Part shown: positions 34,264 through 46,065 of the stretch, piece after piece
Numbering within the stretch: position 1 is the first letter of the stretch
Layout: each line of letters begins with the position of its first letter
Origin: Xylocopa sonorina
Taxonomy: Eukaryota; Arthropoda; Insecta; Hymenoptera; Apidae
Direction of reading: 5' to 3'
Length of the DNA: 64,000 nucleotides
Assembly: GCF_050948175.1 (NCBI RefSeq)
Contig: NW_027490118.1
Span: forward strand, 372,001 to 436,000
The notes under the pieces: generated by a model
What the model was told of the DNA's origin: nothing
Database searches by the model: none
The model's input: only the letters and a program-made list of their open reading frames with translations
Translations under genes and position numbers: made by a program

Positions 34264-34782
34264 TTAGAAAGGGGTGATGGTAGTAGTAGTTGGTTCAGCG
34301 CCAGGTGATAAACATATACAACAAGCAAAGCAACGTAAACGGATTTAAAATGTTCCTGATTATATAAATTAAACCATTACACTTTTATAATCCATGTAGC
34401 GTTTCTGTTCTTTGTAATTTACAAAGAGTTTCAAGAATATAAAGCAATGTAAACAAGTTTTGAAACACAGAAAGCAGATCTTAATTTAAAATAAAGGAAC
34501 CTTGGATCTGTTGTATCGAGGTTACCGGCGTGCTATGGTAAGGAATATGCCATTCAGTTTTAATTTTCTAAATGAGAATAATTAAAAAAGATCTGGAATT
34601 GAAACATTGGAAGAAAAATTCATCCAATGAAAAATGCTGTATGCAGTGCAAGAGCAGCTTCACATCTCCTTAATGTTCTACAGAAAATCTTATGCTATTT
34701 TACTCGATTTATAAGAATCGTAACCATGAAACATATTATGTGGTATTTCTGCAACTGCTACCATATATACACGTGCGCGCGC

Positions 34783-34784
34783 GT

Positions 34785-34814
<30 letters not shown>
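34783..34814. repeat. (CA)n microsatellite
   Basis: An uninterrupted run of about 15 CA units after GCGCGCGCGTG. Confidence 0.95.
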
Positions 34815-34817
<3 letters not shown>

Positions 34818-35239
34818 TATACGAAATCCATCAAGATTAAAGATACTGTGTATATATTGGAGGATGCGTACAATAAGAAAGGACTATTACATGGATAAAT
34901 TGTAGAATTCCATTTGTAATTGATAATTAGATTATAAACATTTATATGCTTTTATCGGAAATTTAAAAACGTCAAAATTGCAGCACGCAGGTGTGTAAAT
35001 ATCACTTTGCGATTTCATTTCATTTTGGTAGTTATACTTATATATAAGCATCCATTCAAGCATAAAGGTTGATAATCTGTAAACTATAAAATAATTATAA
35101 AACATTAGATTTTTTCCAGGTATTGGTCTATTTTATCATTTTCGGAACTTGTAAAGCAACTAGAACTATAATAACAAAGTACTTTATGTCTTTGCCCCTT
35201 GTTTCCAAAGAAAATATTAAATATGAATAACTATGTTCA

Positions 35240-37358
35240 TCTATCTATATCTATCTATCTATCTACATGTATATATATATATATATTATATATAATATAA
35301 TATAACTGAATGTGTGTCTGTCTGTCTGTACTCGATAGATTCAAAAACCATACATCCAATCGCCGTGAAAATTTGGGAAATTATTAGGTATATCCCCGGG
35401 AAGGTTTTCGAAATTTTTTTTAAAGTCAGGTTTGGGGTTCTAGGTACTCCCGAACAAACATCCCAAAAATATCAAAATAACATTTAATTAGTAATATTTG
35501 TTAAAAGTGTAACCATGAATAAATTGAAAAATTAAATTTTTACACATGAAATTTACTCATAGAATTTACTTTTTTAAGTCAAATTAAACTGTAAAAAATA
35601 ACATACCCATAATAACAGTTGTAATAAAAATAAACGTATAAATCACAAGTAAAATATTGAATCGTTTTATTTATATCTTTTCAATTATTGTTTCAATATT
35701 ACAAATTATATTAAAATTTAAAATATTTTAAATACATAAATTGTTTCCTTTAAGATTTCAATAAATTAATTTAAATTACAAAAAACAACATTAATGCGTT
35801 TGACGTTCGATTTTCTGTCAGCAAATTCTAATAAATACAAAAATGCAGTCAAAAGCTTTTGCAATTATTAATACGAGAATAAATTATTAATACATGAATA
35901 AATAAAAATGTTATTGATTTCCAGCTGAAGAAAATAATTAGAAATGCGTTTTATTTAACCCCACAATTATGCCATCAAAGCGAAGTGCCATTAGTCGATC
36001 TACAAATCAAGCAAAAAGGAAAAGAGAAAAACAAGCTTCAGAAACAAGTGAGCAGAGAGAAACTAGGCAAGAAAGAGATTGAGATCACACTGCTCTTGCT
36101 CGATCATTAGAAGCGAATGAACAGAGACAAGCAAGGCAAGAAAGAGATCGAGTTCACACTGTTCTTTCTCGATCATTAGAAATGAGTGAACAGAGGTAAG
36201 CAAGGCAGCAAAGGAATTGCATTCACTGGACACAGATAAGACGAATGATACATACTGATTTTAATTTATGAGATTTCAATTACAATTCCCTTTATAATTA
36301 CTGTCTTCATCCAAGTGTAATTATAGGAAAAGCAGATAAACAGTGTACGTATTATGGTGCTCAAAAATTTAAAAATGAAACACCAGGTATGTGATGTGCA
36401 GGTGGAAAAGTAAAGTTAGCAAACTTTCGTTCACCACCTAAACCATTATTAACTTTAGTATCAGGTGAAACAGGTCAACCAAAAAATTTTTTGAAAAATA
36501 TACGCAAGTACAATTCATGCTTCCAAATGACATCGTTCCGAGCAACGAATATCGTTAGCGCAAATTATATGCCAACATTTAAAGTACAGGGGCAAATTTA
36601 TCACCATGCTGGATCACTACTACCCTTGCCAAATGCTGATCACAAATATCTTCAGATATATTTTATGGGAAATACTGACGAACAAATCAACAGACGGTGT
36701 CAACTGAATATGAGTTCTAAACAAAAGATTGTCGCTGAATTACTAAATTTGTTTGAACAACATAATGAATTAATTAAGTTATTTAAAACCGCCATTGAAC
36801 AAATGCCATCTGACGATTACAAAGTAATAATGAAGGCAGATAAAACACCTATTGGTCAACATCGAAGACAATTCAACGCATCAACGATCGATGAAGTGGC
36901 AATTGTCATAGTTGGTGAAGAATTTAATTCTCGCGATATAATTCTTCATCGTAGGAATGGTGACGTCCAGCAAGTATCAGAAACACATCGTTCATATGAT
37001 GCATTACAATATCCCATTCTATTTTGGCAAGGAGAGCATGGATATCATTTTAATGTTAATTCATTCGTGAGAATGCTGATAATCATATATTGAAATATAG
37101 ACAATTATTTCATCAATACATCGTTGACATGTATGCAAAAACAGAAAGTGAAAGACTCCTCTACATACGACTAAATCAAGTCAAATTGCGTTCTGAAGAG
37201 TACATCCATTTACGTGATGCAGTTGTAAATGATGGTAATCTCAGTAAACTGGGAAAAATTGTCATTTTACCATCCACATTTACAGGCAGCCCAAGACACA
37301 TGCACGAATATGCACAAGATGCAATGACGTATGTTTGAAATAATATGCGCCACTTATC
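35240..37358 (+). mobile_element. Helitron, 5' half
   Basis: Begins within a TCTA/TATA microsatellite (35,240-35,310) directly followed by ACTGAATGTGTGTCTGTCTG, a start I associate with insect Helitrons. Then comes an AT-rich leader of about 650 bp without features and the Rep/helicase gene from 35,970. The element stops at about 37,358, where inverted satellite begins. The helicase part and the 3' hairpin end are missing. Confidence 0.8.
35970..37338 (+). pseudogene. Helitron replicase N-terminus, broken
   Basis: From ATG at 35,970: a Lys/Arg/Glu-rich region with repeated EQRxxRQERD units, a cysteine segment around the GKADKQCTYYGAQKFKNETP block, then the Helitron_like_N region (NIRKYNSCFQMTSF, YHHAGSLLP, HRSYDALQYPILFW) and the VDMYAK, RSEEYIHLRDA and GSPRHMHEYAQDAM blocks that lead up to the HUH nuclease. 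It ends before the HUH motif, so the rolling-circle nuclease and helicase are lost. In-frame stops fall at about 36,079, 36,198, 36,269 and 36,393, with a frameshift near 37,070. Intact proteins of this family replicate the transposon by a rolling-circle mechanism. Confidence 0.88.
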
Positions 37359-37825
37359 GGTTTGTACGGTTCAGAACAATATGAATTTTGCTGTTCTCTG
37401 CAACTGGATGGCACTCCATAATATCTATGTCTCTTTGCAATAGAGATCTAATGCTCCACGCAATGCGCGGGCGCATTTCAGCTCAACGTTTCAAAGTAAG
37501 TAAGCAATAAACTTATATGTATAGCATTATGTTTATCTGCTTCGACGTATTATAAGAAGGTGAATTCTTCACCTCCAAGCAACGGGATGGCGGTTCGTAG
37601 TGTGTGCGTGTCAATGTAACTGATTCCTAATGCTCCATGCAATGCGATGGCGAGAACCATATCAGCGTCTTAAAGTAAGTAAGTTGCAATCTACTATACA
37701 CATATTATGTTTATTTTCTTCTAGACTTCAAATGAGTGTGAATTCTGTAATTCCCAGCATCGGGATGGGACTCCATAGTGTCTACGTATCGAAGCAACAC
37801 AGTTCCAATGTTCCTTATCACTTTC
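37358..37825 (-). repeat. Main satellite block 5a, minus orientation
   Basis: About 2.6 monomers of 178-type (ATGCAATGCGATGGCG, CGTTTCAAAGTAAGTAAGC), starting at the cut Helitron and ending at the piggyBac scrap. Confidence 0.9.
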
Positions 37826-38190
37826 ACAACCACATGTTTGCGTAGTGAAACATCGCCATGGACCGGAAATATTTTTGAAGAAACACTTTGCCGTTCGCAC
37901 TATTTGTAAACATTTCTTCGCTCGAAAAAAACTTTACGTAAATTCATGAAATAATTCAACATTATTGTACAACAATATTTATTCCTTTGTGTGATAAATA
38001 TTAAAACGTACAAATATAAAACAAAATTCATAACAGCTTTATAAACTTAACTGCTTTTTATAAAATAACTCCATTTAATTAAATTCCGCATTCATTTAAT
38101 ATTTCTTTATTTGATGAGAGGTGGCAAAACAGTTCCCCAAGTGTAATGTAACTTTGCAAGTTTTGCATATCAATCTTGTGGTTTTTCTAA
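37826..38190 (-). mobile_element. piggyBac-type element, 3' terminal scrap
   Basis: On the minus strand, a short frame near 38,195-38,110 reads ICKTCKVTLHLGNCF...H, which matches the C-terminal zinc domain of piggyBac-like transposases (Cys-X2-Cys, then Cys and His), followed by a stop and an AT-rich tail. Satellite flanks both sides. It differs from copies A and B, so it is another family. The terminal repeat is not certain. Confidence 0.55.
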
Positions 38191-39200
38191 TACAACGTAA
38201 ATTGCTGCTACTGCTCCATGAAATGCGATATCGCATCTCATTTTAGTGTTTCAAAGAAAGTACACTGTAATCCTCTATACATAGCAGTATGCTTATCTGC
38301 TTCTACACATAAAGAGGTTGTGAATAATACAGTTCCATGGAACGGGATGACGCTTCATAGTCTCTGCGTGTCAAAGTAGCAGAGTTCTAACGCTCTATGC
38401 AATGCGATGGAGCATCACATTTCAACGTCTCGAATCAGGTAAGCCGTAAACTTGTATGCATAGCGCTGTGATTTTCTGAATCAAAACTCCACTAGATTGT
38501 CAATTATATAGATCCATGCTCCGGGATGGCGCTTCATAGTGTTTGCTTGACAAAGCAGTGTAGTTCTATGCTCCATGCAATGCGATAGCACATCTAATTT
38601 CAATGTTTCAAAGTAAACTGTAATAATGCCGATCTGTTTCTATATTTCAAAAGAATGTGTATTCTACAGTTCCCTGCAGCGGGATTGCCCATCATACTGT
38701 CTACGTGTCAGAGCAAGGGAGTTCCTATACTCCATGCAATGTGATTGCGCATCTCATTTCATTGTTTCAAATTAAGTAAGTTGTATTTTCCCATGCGTGG
38801 GATTGTGATTATCTGCTTCTGCATTTCTAAAGAATGTGAATTTTACTGCTCCATACTCCAAGACGGCGCTTCGCAGTGTCCACTTGCCAATTCAGTAGAG
38901 TTCTAGTGCGTCATGCAATACGATTGCGCATCTCATTCCAACGGTCCAAAGCAAGTAAACTATAATCTTCTATGCATAGCATTATGCTTATGTATTTCTA
39001 CATTTCTAAAGAATGAGAGTTCTACTGTTCAATGCAACGGGATGGCGCTTCACAGTGTCTGCATATAAAAACAGTAGTGTTCTAATGCTGCATGCAATGC
39101 AATGGTGCATCCCATTTCCTCTCCTTATCCTTCTATACATAGCTTTATGCTTCTCTGCTTCCACACTTCAGAAGAACGTGAATAGTAGTAACTCTTAACG
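38191..39200 (-). repeat. Main satellite block 5b, minus orientation, about 5.7 monomers
   Basis: 178-type monomers in inverted orientation, ending at about 39,200 near the truncated BEL fragment. Confidence 0.9.
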
Positions 39201-39302
39201 CAGTAACGTGGTGGTATGATATTGTAAGTTGCTGCGTTGGGGTTCGGTGGTTAGGGCACTCCCTCCGATTACCCATCCAAGCCTTTCTTTGAAAATATAA
39301 AT

Positions 39303-41222
39303 CTATAACAGCGCTAGGGCGACTCCAGCGTCGAGATACAGGTCAGCTGGCGCTGGATAACAAAAAGTTTGTTCGGCTAGTTGTCGATTTCTCGGAATCC
39401 TGAGCGGAATATCCGAGCGATCAATGGATTCATCGGGATTAGATGATGAGATATCTGCCACTGTAAAAAAGGTCAGATTTCCATCATAATCGTTGACCCT
39501 TGACTTAAAGGTTGTCGTGATGGAGTGTCTTGCTATTGTGTACATTGTGATTAGAACACCGATGGGTATGGTGCAGCGTTTTCTTGGAATGCCGAGATTC
39601 TTCGTGAGGGCCTCCGACATGAAATTTATAATTGCGCACGTGTCGATCAACGTTCGACAGTTGATTAGTTGTTGATCGTTGTCTAAAATGTGAATTTGTG
39701 TGGTTACGAATAATTCACTCGTGACTGAATCGACGGCAAACGCGTTTTGATGTCCCCCTTCCTTCGGCGCCTCAACGTCCTGAAATCATTCGGACATTGA
39801 AGATTCTCCGATCGTTATCGGTTCCTGTTCTTTGAATGGAGTGATGATTGGCGGTTTAGAAGTAGTCTGTTTCCAGGTTCTTTGCGCTTGGTGATGTATC
39901 GTGTGGTATTGCTGGTTACATATGCGATACGAGCCGCTGTTGCACAGGTTATATTTGTGTTCCTTGCGCAAGCAGTTTATTCATAGTGAAGAATTTTCGA
40001 CAGCTGCCTTGCGGTGCTGGACTGAGAGCACGTGAAAATCTTCACATGCCCAGATTCTGCGTCCTCCGTGGCATACTAGACACTTTTGGGTTCTTATGAT
40101 TCCTTTGTTTGTCCCGCTTTCAGTGTAATCGTCATTAGAATGCCCTTGTGGCAAGAACACCTGGTTTCGCGTCCGATGCTCTTCCGTCGATCCAACTTGC
40201 GGTTGAGCTTGCTCTTGGGTTTATCTCTGGTACACAGCTGGCCCGTTTCTCCAGAATCTCTAGAAGATCCGTGTAAGGCGGCACTTTGTTGTCCTCTACC
40301 GTGAGTTCCCATTAGAACATCGTATTAGCATTTATCTTTGTTCGAATGATGGAAAGCAGAAGTGTTCCATTGTGAGATATTTCCTCTGAAATATTTCAGT
40401 GGCGAAGAAGTTAGTTGACGGTATCGACGACATTGCCTAGTGCTTCTGCAGTATCCCTTGGTGGACTTGGGATATTCCAGATTGCATCACAATGGTTAGA
40501 GGCAGCCCGTCTTATACAATCGAATTTACCTTTCAATATCTCGATCGCGTCGGTGTAATTTGCGTCCGTTGTGCTAAGGCATCCGATGCAGACAGCGGCC
40601 ATTCCGGTCAATGTCGATCGCAGGTATTGCAATTTTTGAACTGGAGTTAGGTTCTCGTTGCGATCGATGATCGATGAGAATACAACATAGAATGATGCCC
40701 AAATTTCGTATGTTCCGTCGAATGTTGGAAGTTGCATTTCTGGTAATTTAATGGCATATGGGATGGTTGAGGAAGTAGCCGATGATTTGAACCTGTTTCT
40801 CCTCGTGACATTCGGAATACTTCTCTCGATTAGAGATTCGGCGCGAGTTATGATAGAGAAGTAGTCGTTTTGAATTTTGTAGCGATGTGACGTTTCTGTT
40901 TCGTCTAATTCTTCGAGGTCAAATTGGATGACATCGAATCGCTTCCATGTTTCAGTTAACGCGTATAGGTGTGTTTTTAGTAAACGTATGCTCGGTTGTT
41001 CTGATGTTCCACATGTGTTAAGAAGTCGCGTGAAGACAGTGATTTGACCGAATATGGTACCGCGTTTACGCCGCAGGGAATTAAGAATAATTCCATGACA
41101 AATGGACTGAGCTTGTTTGAGAGATTGGGTTGATATCGTGGAATTTGGATAAGGAAGGAATTGACGAATAAACGAGTCTACTGTTTCGATGTAAAGATGT
41201 CAGATATGTTGAGATCTGCCAT
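39303..41222 (-). pseudogene. BEL/Pao 1 gag and protease, broken
   Basis: Gag starts at ATG near 41,222 (ADLNISDIFTSKQ, then an immediate TAG). The clearest gag part is 40,737-40,411 (LPTFDGTYEIWASFY, LTPVQKLQYLRS, DTAEALG), the domain called DUF1759 in insect BEL elements. 39,971-39,786 has the knuckle region (KEHKYNLCNSGSYRICNQQ, then HH). 39,650-39,303 is the aspartic protease region: the usual Asp-Thr-Cys or Asp-Ser-Gly turn appears as MIDTCAIINF, then RKRCTIPIGVL and PADLYLDAGVALALL. In intact elements these proteins package and process the RNA. Stops and frameshifts separate the parts. Confidence 0.8.
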
Positions 41223-41419
41223 GATGTCTGGATCCCCTGGAATGTGCGACTTGCTGCTGCTGAGGATCTCAATTTGTCCTGAAGCTGTGGCTTGATCACT
41301 GGCTTAATTCTTCGGTCGCTGAATGTTGATTGAATGACACTGTAGTTCGGGCACTCACATCACTGATCTTAACTGTTCGTTTAAGTAACTCGCGGTCCAC
41401 AGGACTTTGAATCAGGCTC

Positions 41420-41968
41420 GAACGACCAAAATGCACGCGTTACGACGAGGCTTATTTTCGGATGATAACTCAACGATGGATGTAAATTTTCGTCACGAAC
41501 TTTTTCGTCACCATTGCAACATGTGCTCTAATACGTGTTATAGTAATAGGGAAGTAGATAGATATAATTGGAATTGATACGATTCCTGAACAAAGAATTA
41601 TATTTAACTTAAAATGAATTAATAAAAATTGAGTGTTTTTCATGTTCTCTGATGTGTCCGAATCAGAATTTCTACTAAACTCTTCAGCCATGAAGTGTTG
41701 CTGTTTTAAAGTGAATTTGTGGGGAGGAGTGGTCATGGGTGTGGCAATCAGATGAGACGTTATTGGTGAAAATCTGAAAATTTGCTTCATTTTCGGAAAC
41801 TGTCAGATGACAAGAAGGCGCGAAGAGTGAGACCAAGGATTGTAGGTCAATTAGGTGCAATTAGGTGTTTGGTAGCCAAATATTTCGTTGAGAAAATTAT
41901 GACGAGTGTCTGAACAAAGATAAACCGCTTAATTATTATAGCATGAATCGTATGTATGTCGCAAGACA
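41420..41968 (-). repeat. BEL/Pao 1 LTR (5', minus)
   Basis: Starts TGTCTTGCGACATAC on the minus strand. Shared words with the LTR at 44,410 include CATGCTATAATAATTAA, CATTTTAAGTTAAATATAAT, CTACTTCCCTATTACT and GAAAATAAGCCTC. The inner end (about 41,420) is approximate. Confidence 0.8.
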
Positions 41969-42195
41969 CATTGCATGCAACATTACAACTCTACTGCTTT
42001 GACACGCAGACAATTATGAAGCGCCATCGCATTGCATGGAAATGTAGAATTCACATTCGTTTGAAGTGTAGAAGAAGATAAGCATAATACTATGCATAGA
42101 AGACTACAGCTTACTCACATTGAAACGCTAAAATGAAATGCGACATCGAATTGCATGGAGCACTAGAACTTTACTTTCTTGACACGCAGACACTA
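41969..42195 (+). repeat. Main satellite block 6, plus orientation, about 1.3 monomers
   Basis: 178-type satellite separating the two oppositely oriented BEL halves. Confidence 0.9.
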
Positions 42196-42199
42196 CTAT

Positions 42200-44325
42200 G
42201 TGTATACAGTGAAAACTGAATCACCCATACCGTGCATCGCCAAACGCTCGATCAGTTCTGAAATCGCGAAAATATACGACCCATCAGGCCTCCTTGGTCC
42301 AGTTCTAATCGTAGCTAAGAGCCTGCTGATGAAGATTTCCACCCTGATGGTGGACTGGGAAGAATCACCACCGATGGCCATTCGTACCAAGGGGATAATG
42401 TACTGCGCTCAACTGCCACTGACCATCTTTCAGTTATCAAGAAGACAAAAAACATGGAGATTCATGGATTCTGTAACGCCAGCGAGGAAGCCTATGGACC
42501 TTGTATCTGCCTACGATCCGTCGATAAGTAAGGGCATATACAGGCAGAACTCCTCATGCGATAGCAAAAGTGGCAACCGTAAAAAGCCAATCGATTCCAC
42601 GACTCGAATTGTGCGGAGTACTACTGCTTACGTTGTTAATGATTACGACTGGCCAGGTGCTACAGCTAGAGTGCAATCGCACGGTTGCCTGGACAGATTC
42701 CACCATCACTTTACATTGGCTCAAAAGATCGTTACATACCCTATAAACATCCGTAGCAAGTCGCGTATCGGAAATGCAAACAAGAATGAACATCGACGAC
42801 TGGCGACACGTATCGACAGGTTTGTCACGATCACAGGTTCAACAGCAGAAAGCTCTGACACCGGGAAAGGAGTTTGAACGGTAGCTGAACTCAATCACTC
42901 CAAAAAGGTCATCAAAAGAACAGTACAGAGTTATACACTTCACCGACGGATTGGTATTCCTGTGATACAAGAGGCACAATCAAATCAAGGGAAATTGACA
43001 AGATTGAATGCATTTCTTTATGAAGATGGAATCCTGAGAGAGAGTGGTCGATTGCACGTTCACCACTACTATTCTCCCAGAAACTCCCCATAATTCTACC
43101 GAAAACTCATGTAACTATACTTATCATTATAAACGAACATCTCTCATATTTACACGCTGGAAACCAAACAGCATTATACAGCATAAGCTGAAAATATTGA
43201 CCCATTGACAGCCAAAGCCAAGTCTGGAAAACAATACGGGGTTGTGATCTTTACTGCCGCACCAACCCACCAGCAGTCAATTACTGTATGGGTAATCTAC
43301 CGAAAGAATGCATCGCCCAATCTCAACTCTTCATCAATGTAGGCATCGATTATTGTGGACCCTTTTTCATTAAAGAGCAGCAATACCATAATTATAGAAG
43401 AAAAAAGAATTATGTGGTTGTTTTCGTCTGCCTGGCAGTAAAGGCTGTTCATCTCGAAATTGTCCACGACCTCACTAGTGAGGCTTTCATCACTGCTCTA
43501 CAAATATTCATCGCAAGACGGGGATTATGCATAAATCTATACTCTGACAATATCTCAAACAAACTTCGTCGGACCAAATAATGAGTTTCAAGAGATTAAG
43601 GAGTTACTACGTTCAGAAGAACACCACAAAGGAGTCACGTTATTTTTATCAAATCAATCAATCAACTGGCACTTCATCGCATCAAAGGCACCGCATTTTG
43701 GAAGCTTCTGGGAGGCCGCAGTAAAACCCTTCAAGCACCATTTAACGAGCGGTGCAAAAACTGAGCTGTTCGCAATAGAGAAATTTACAACCCTTATATC
43801 CCAAATCGGAGCTTTCCTTAATTCCCGCCCACTCACTCCAATTTCCTCAGATCCAAATGACCTGTTAGTCCTCACCCCGGGATATTTCCTAATTGGCGAT
43901 GCTCTCACGATTCTACGGAAACACAACTATATGAAGATACGCAATCCAATCGTTCATCTAGTCGGCAACATGTCCAAAAGGTGCGATAACGCCTTTGGAC
44001 TCGTTGGCATTGCGAATATTTAAACGAGCCCACTAGCCGCATCAAATGGAGGATGTGTAATCATCGGATTACGGAGGGAACGATCGTCCTCCATAGAGAA
44101 AAGAACACGCTGTCCATGCAATGGCCACTAGGACGAGTGATTTAAACTTATCCCGGTTTTAATAGCATCAAGCGCGCAGTCAGTGTTAGGACGGTTTCGT
44201 ACACGTTTGACCTAAGTGTCAAAAAGCTTGTTCCATTGCCGATTCAGGCAGAGGGAGGAGACTTCGCGGAATCCATCAAGGATGCAACTCATCCGAAGAC
44301 CAAAGCAACAGTAAGCACGTAAGCA
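42200..44325 (+). pseudogene. BEL/Pao 1 pol C-terminal half, broken
   Basis: 42,200-42,330 carries the linker after reverse transcriptase (KRSISSEIAKIYDPSGLLGP). 43,090-43,330 holds the integrase zinc-binding region (HAGNQTALYSI, then GCDLYC). 43,330-43,560 is the integrase core start (VGIDYCGPFF with the first catalytic Asp, AVHLEIVHDL, LYSDN with the second Asp). The third catalytic Glu lies near 43,710 in SFWEAAVK. The C-terminal domain follows to about 44,325 (LGRVI, VSVRTV, VKKLVPLP). Frameshifts lie around 42,470-42,880 and 43,570, and stops fall near 44,020 and 44,140. The integrase would insert the DNA copy if it were intact. Confidence 0.8.
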
Positions 44326-44409
44326 CACGATCACACATCCACACACTATTACCTCTTATTACATCACATATTCATTTAGATGCTCACTAGCCTCTCAACG
44401 GGGGGAGGA

Positions 44410-44945
44410 TGTCTTGCGGAAGACATACTTCTCATGCTATAATAATTAAACCATTCATCCTTATTCAGCCACTTGTCATACTTCACTCAACGAAACATCT
44501 CATTACCGGACACTCCATTTCAACAAATCCTGCAATAACACTAGCGGACACGTAGCAGTAATAAACTCGTAAAGCGACAGTATGTCGCACCATCATAAAT
44601 ATCAAAATTAAGTATTCGTAGTGATCCTTCAAATTGAATATACCATATACCTTGCTGGCCGCACCCTTGATCACTCCTCCACACGAATTTACAATAAAAA
44701 ATTCCGACTTTATCGATTAAGAGCTTAGTAGAAGTTCACATTCAGGCACATCAAAAAACATGGAAAGCACTCAATCTCTGTCAATTCATTTTAAGTTAAA
44801 TATAATAGTTGATCGTTGAGATACCGAGTCAACTCCAATTGTATCTACCTACTTCCCTATTACTGTAACACGAATTTGGGCGTACTTTGCTACGAGGATT
44901 TAAACCCATCGTTAGCTCAAGCGAAAATAAGCCTCATCGTTACGT
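44410..44945 (+). repeat. BEL/Pao 1 LTR (3', plus), right end cut by satellite
   Basis: Starts TGTCTTGCGGAAGACATAC immediately after the polypurine tract. It matches the minus LTR up to GAAAATAAGCCTC then stops in satellite, so the last part of the LTR is missing. Confidence 0.8.
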
Positions 44946-46065
44946 GTACTCAAACACAATGCGATAGCACAACTGATTTCATCGCTTGAACGTAAGTAAG
45001 CTGTAATATTTAATGCATAGCCATATGCATATCTACTTCTACACTTCAAAAGAATGTGAATTCTGCAGTTCCTTATAACGGCGTGCGACCTCATATGGTC
45101 TACCTGTTAAAGCAATATGGATTGAATGCTCCATGCATTGCGATGGCGCTTCTCATTTCAACGTTTCAAAGTAAGCTGTAATGTTCTGTGCATCGCATAA
45201 TGCTCACTTGCTTCAACAGTTCTAAAGAATGCGATATCTACAATTTTATGCAGCGTTCTTGAAATTGACACTGACTACGTATCAAAGGAGAAGAGTTCTA
45301 TGCTATAATGTTCTATGCATTGCATTAAGCTTACCTCCTTCTACACTTCAAGAGAATGTGAATTATACGATTACATGCAACGGGTTGGCGCTTCAAACTG
45401 CCTGCCTGCCGATGCAATAGGTTTCTAATACTCCATGCAATGAGATGTAACATCTCATTTCAACGATTCGAAATAAGATCTTTGTTATAGTCTATGCATA
45501 GCATTATGCCTATCTGCTTCTACGTTTCAAAGGCATCTGTATTCTACTGTTCCATGCAACGAGAATTCGCTTCATAATACCTGCGACTCAAAGCAATGAA
45601 GTTCTAATGCTGCATGCAATTCAGAAAACACACCACATTCCAAAGTTTCAAATTGGCGAAGCTGTAATCTTGTATACATAGCATTATGCTTAGTTGCTTC
45701 TACTCTTCAAAAGAATGTGAGATCTATAGTTCCATGCGACAGGATGGAACCTCAATCTGTCCGCCTGTGGATAAATTAAGTACACTTTACAGGGATGTAA
45801 ATTCTACAGTTCAATGCGTTGGAATGGCGCTTCATAGTGTTTGCGTGTCAAAGCAATGGAGTTCACATTATTATATGTGAATTATCCATGCAATGCGATG
45901 GCGCATTTCATTTCAACATTTCAAAGTAAGTAAGCTGTAATCCTCTATGCATGGCCTTATGCTTGACTGCTTCTACATTTCAGAACAACGCGAATTCTAT
46001 AGTGCCTATCTGCGTGTGAAATAATTACACTTCTACGGCTCTATGCTATGCGACGGCGCATTTTA
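44945..46065 (-). repeat. Main satellite block 7a, minus orientation, about 6 monomers
   Basis: 178-type inverted monomers with several short and decayed units. Confidence 0.88.

Larger units (their letters stand above)
32435..35240. repeat. Right arm of large inverted duplication (partner 3,725-5,365)
   Basis: 32,435-32,920 and 34,046-35,240 are reverse complements of the left arm. 32,921-34,045 is extra: its right part (33,826-34,045) also occurs at 17,120, while 32,921-33,825 has no second copy here and no feature I recognise apart from GAACGTG/CACGTTC arms near 33,698-33,718. A (CA)n tract at 34,783-34,814 has expanded relative to the left arm. Confidence 0.85.
39200..41968 (-). mobile_element. 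BEL/Pao LTR retrotransposon 1, 5' half (minus)
   Basis: Minus-strand order: 5' LTR (starts TGTCTTGCGACATAC at 41,968), leader, gag, zinc knuckle and protease, ending at about 39,200 where the rest is missing. The LTR matches the plus-strand LTR at 44,410-44,945, so both belong to one family and possibly to one element broken by inversion. The outer LTR end joins satellite directly. Confidence 0.85.
42196..44945 (+). mobile_element. BEL/Pao LTR retrotransposon 1, 3' half (plus)
   Basis: Plus strand: end of reverse transcriptase/RNase H, integrase, a polypurine tract (GGGGGGAGGA at about 44,400) and the 3' LTR. It is cut at its left edge within pol. The LTR pairs with the minus LTR at 41,968. 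Confidence 0.85.

Noticed and set aside
39220..39300. Possible tRNA (words GGTTCGGTGGTTAGGGCAC)
   Set aside because: No acceptor stem, anticodon arm or T-loop could be paired around it.
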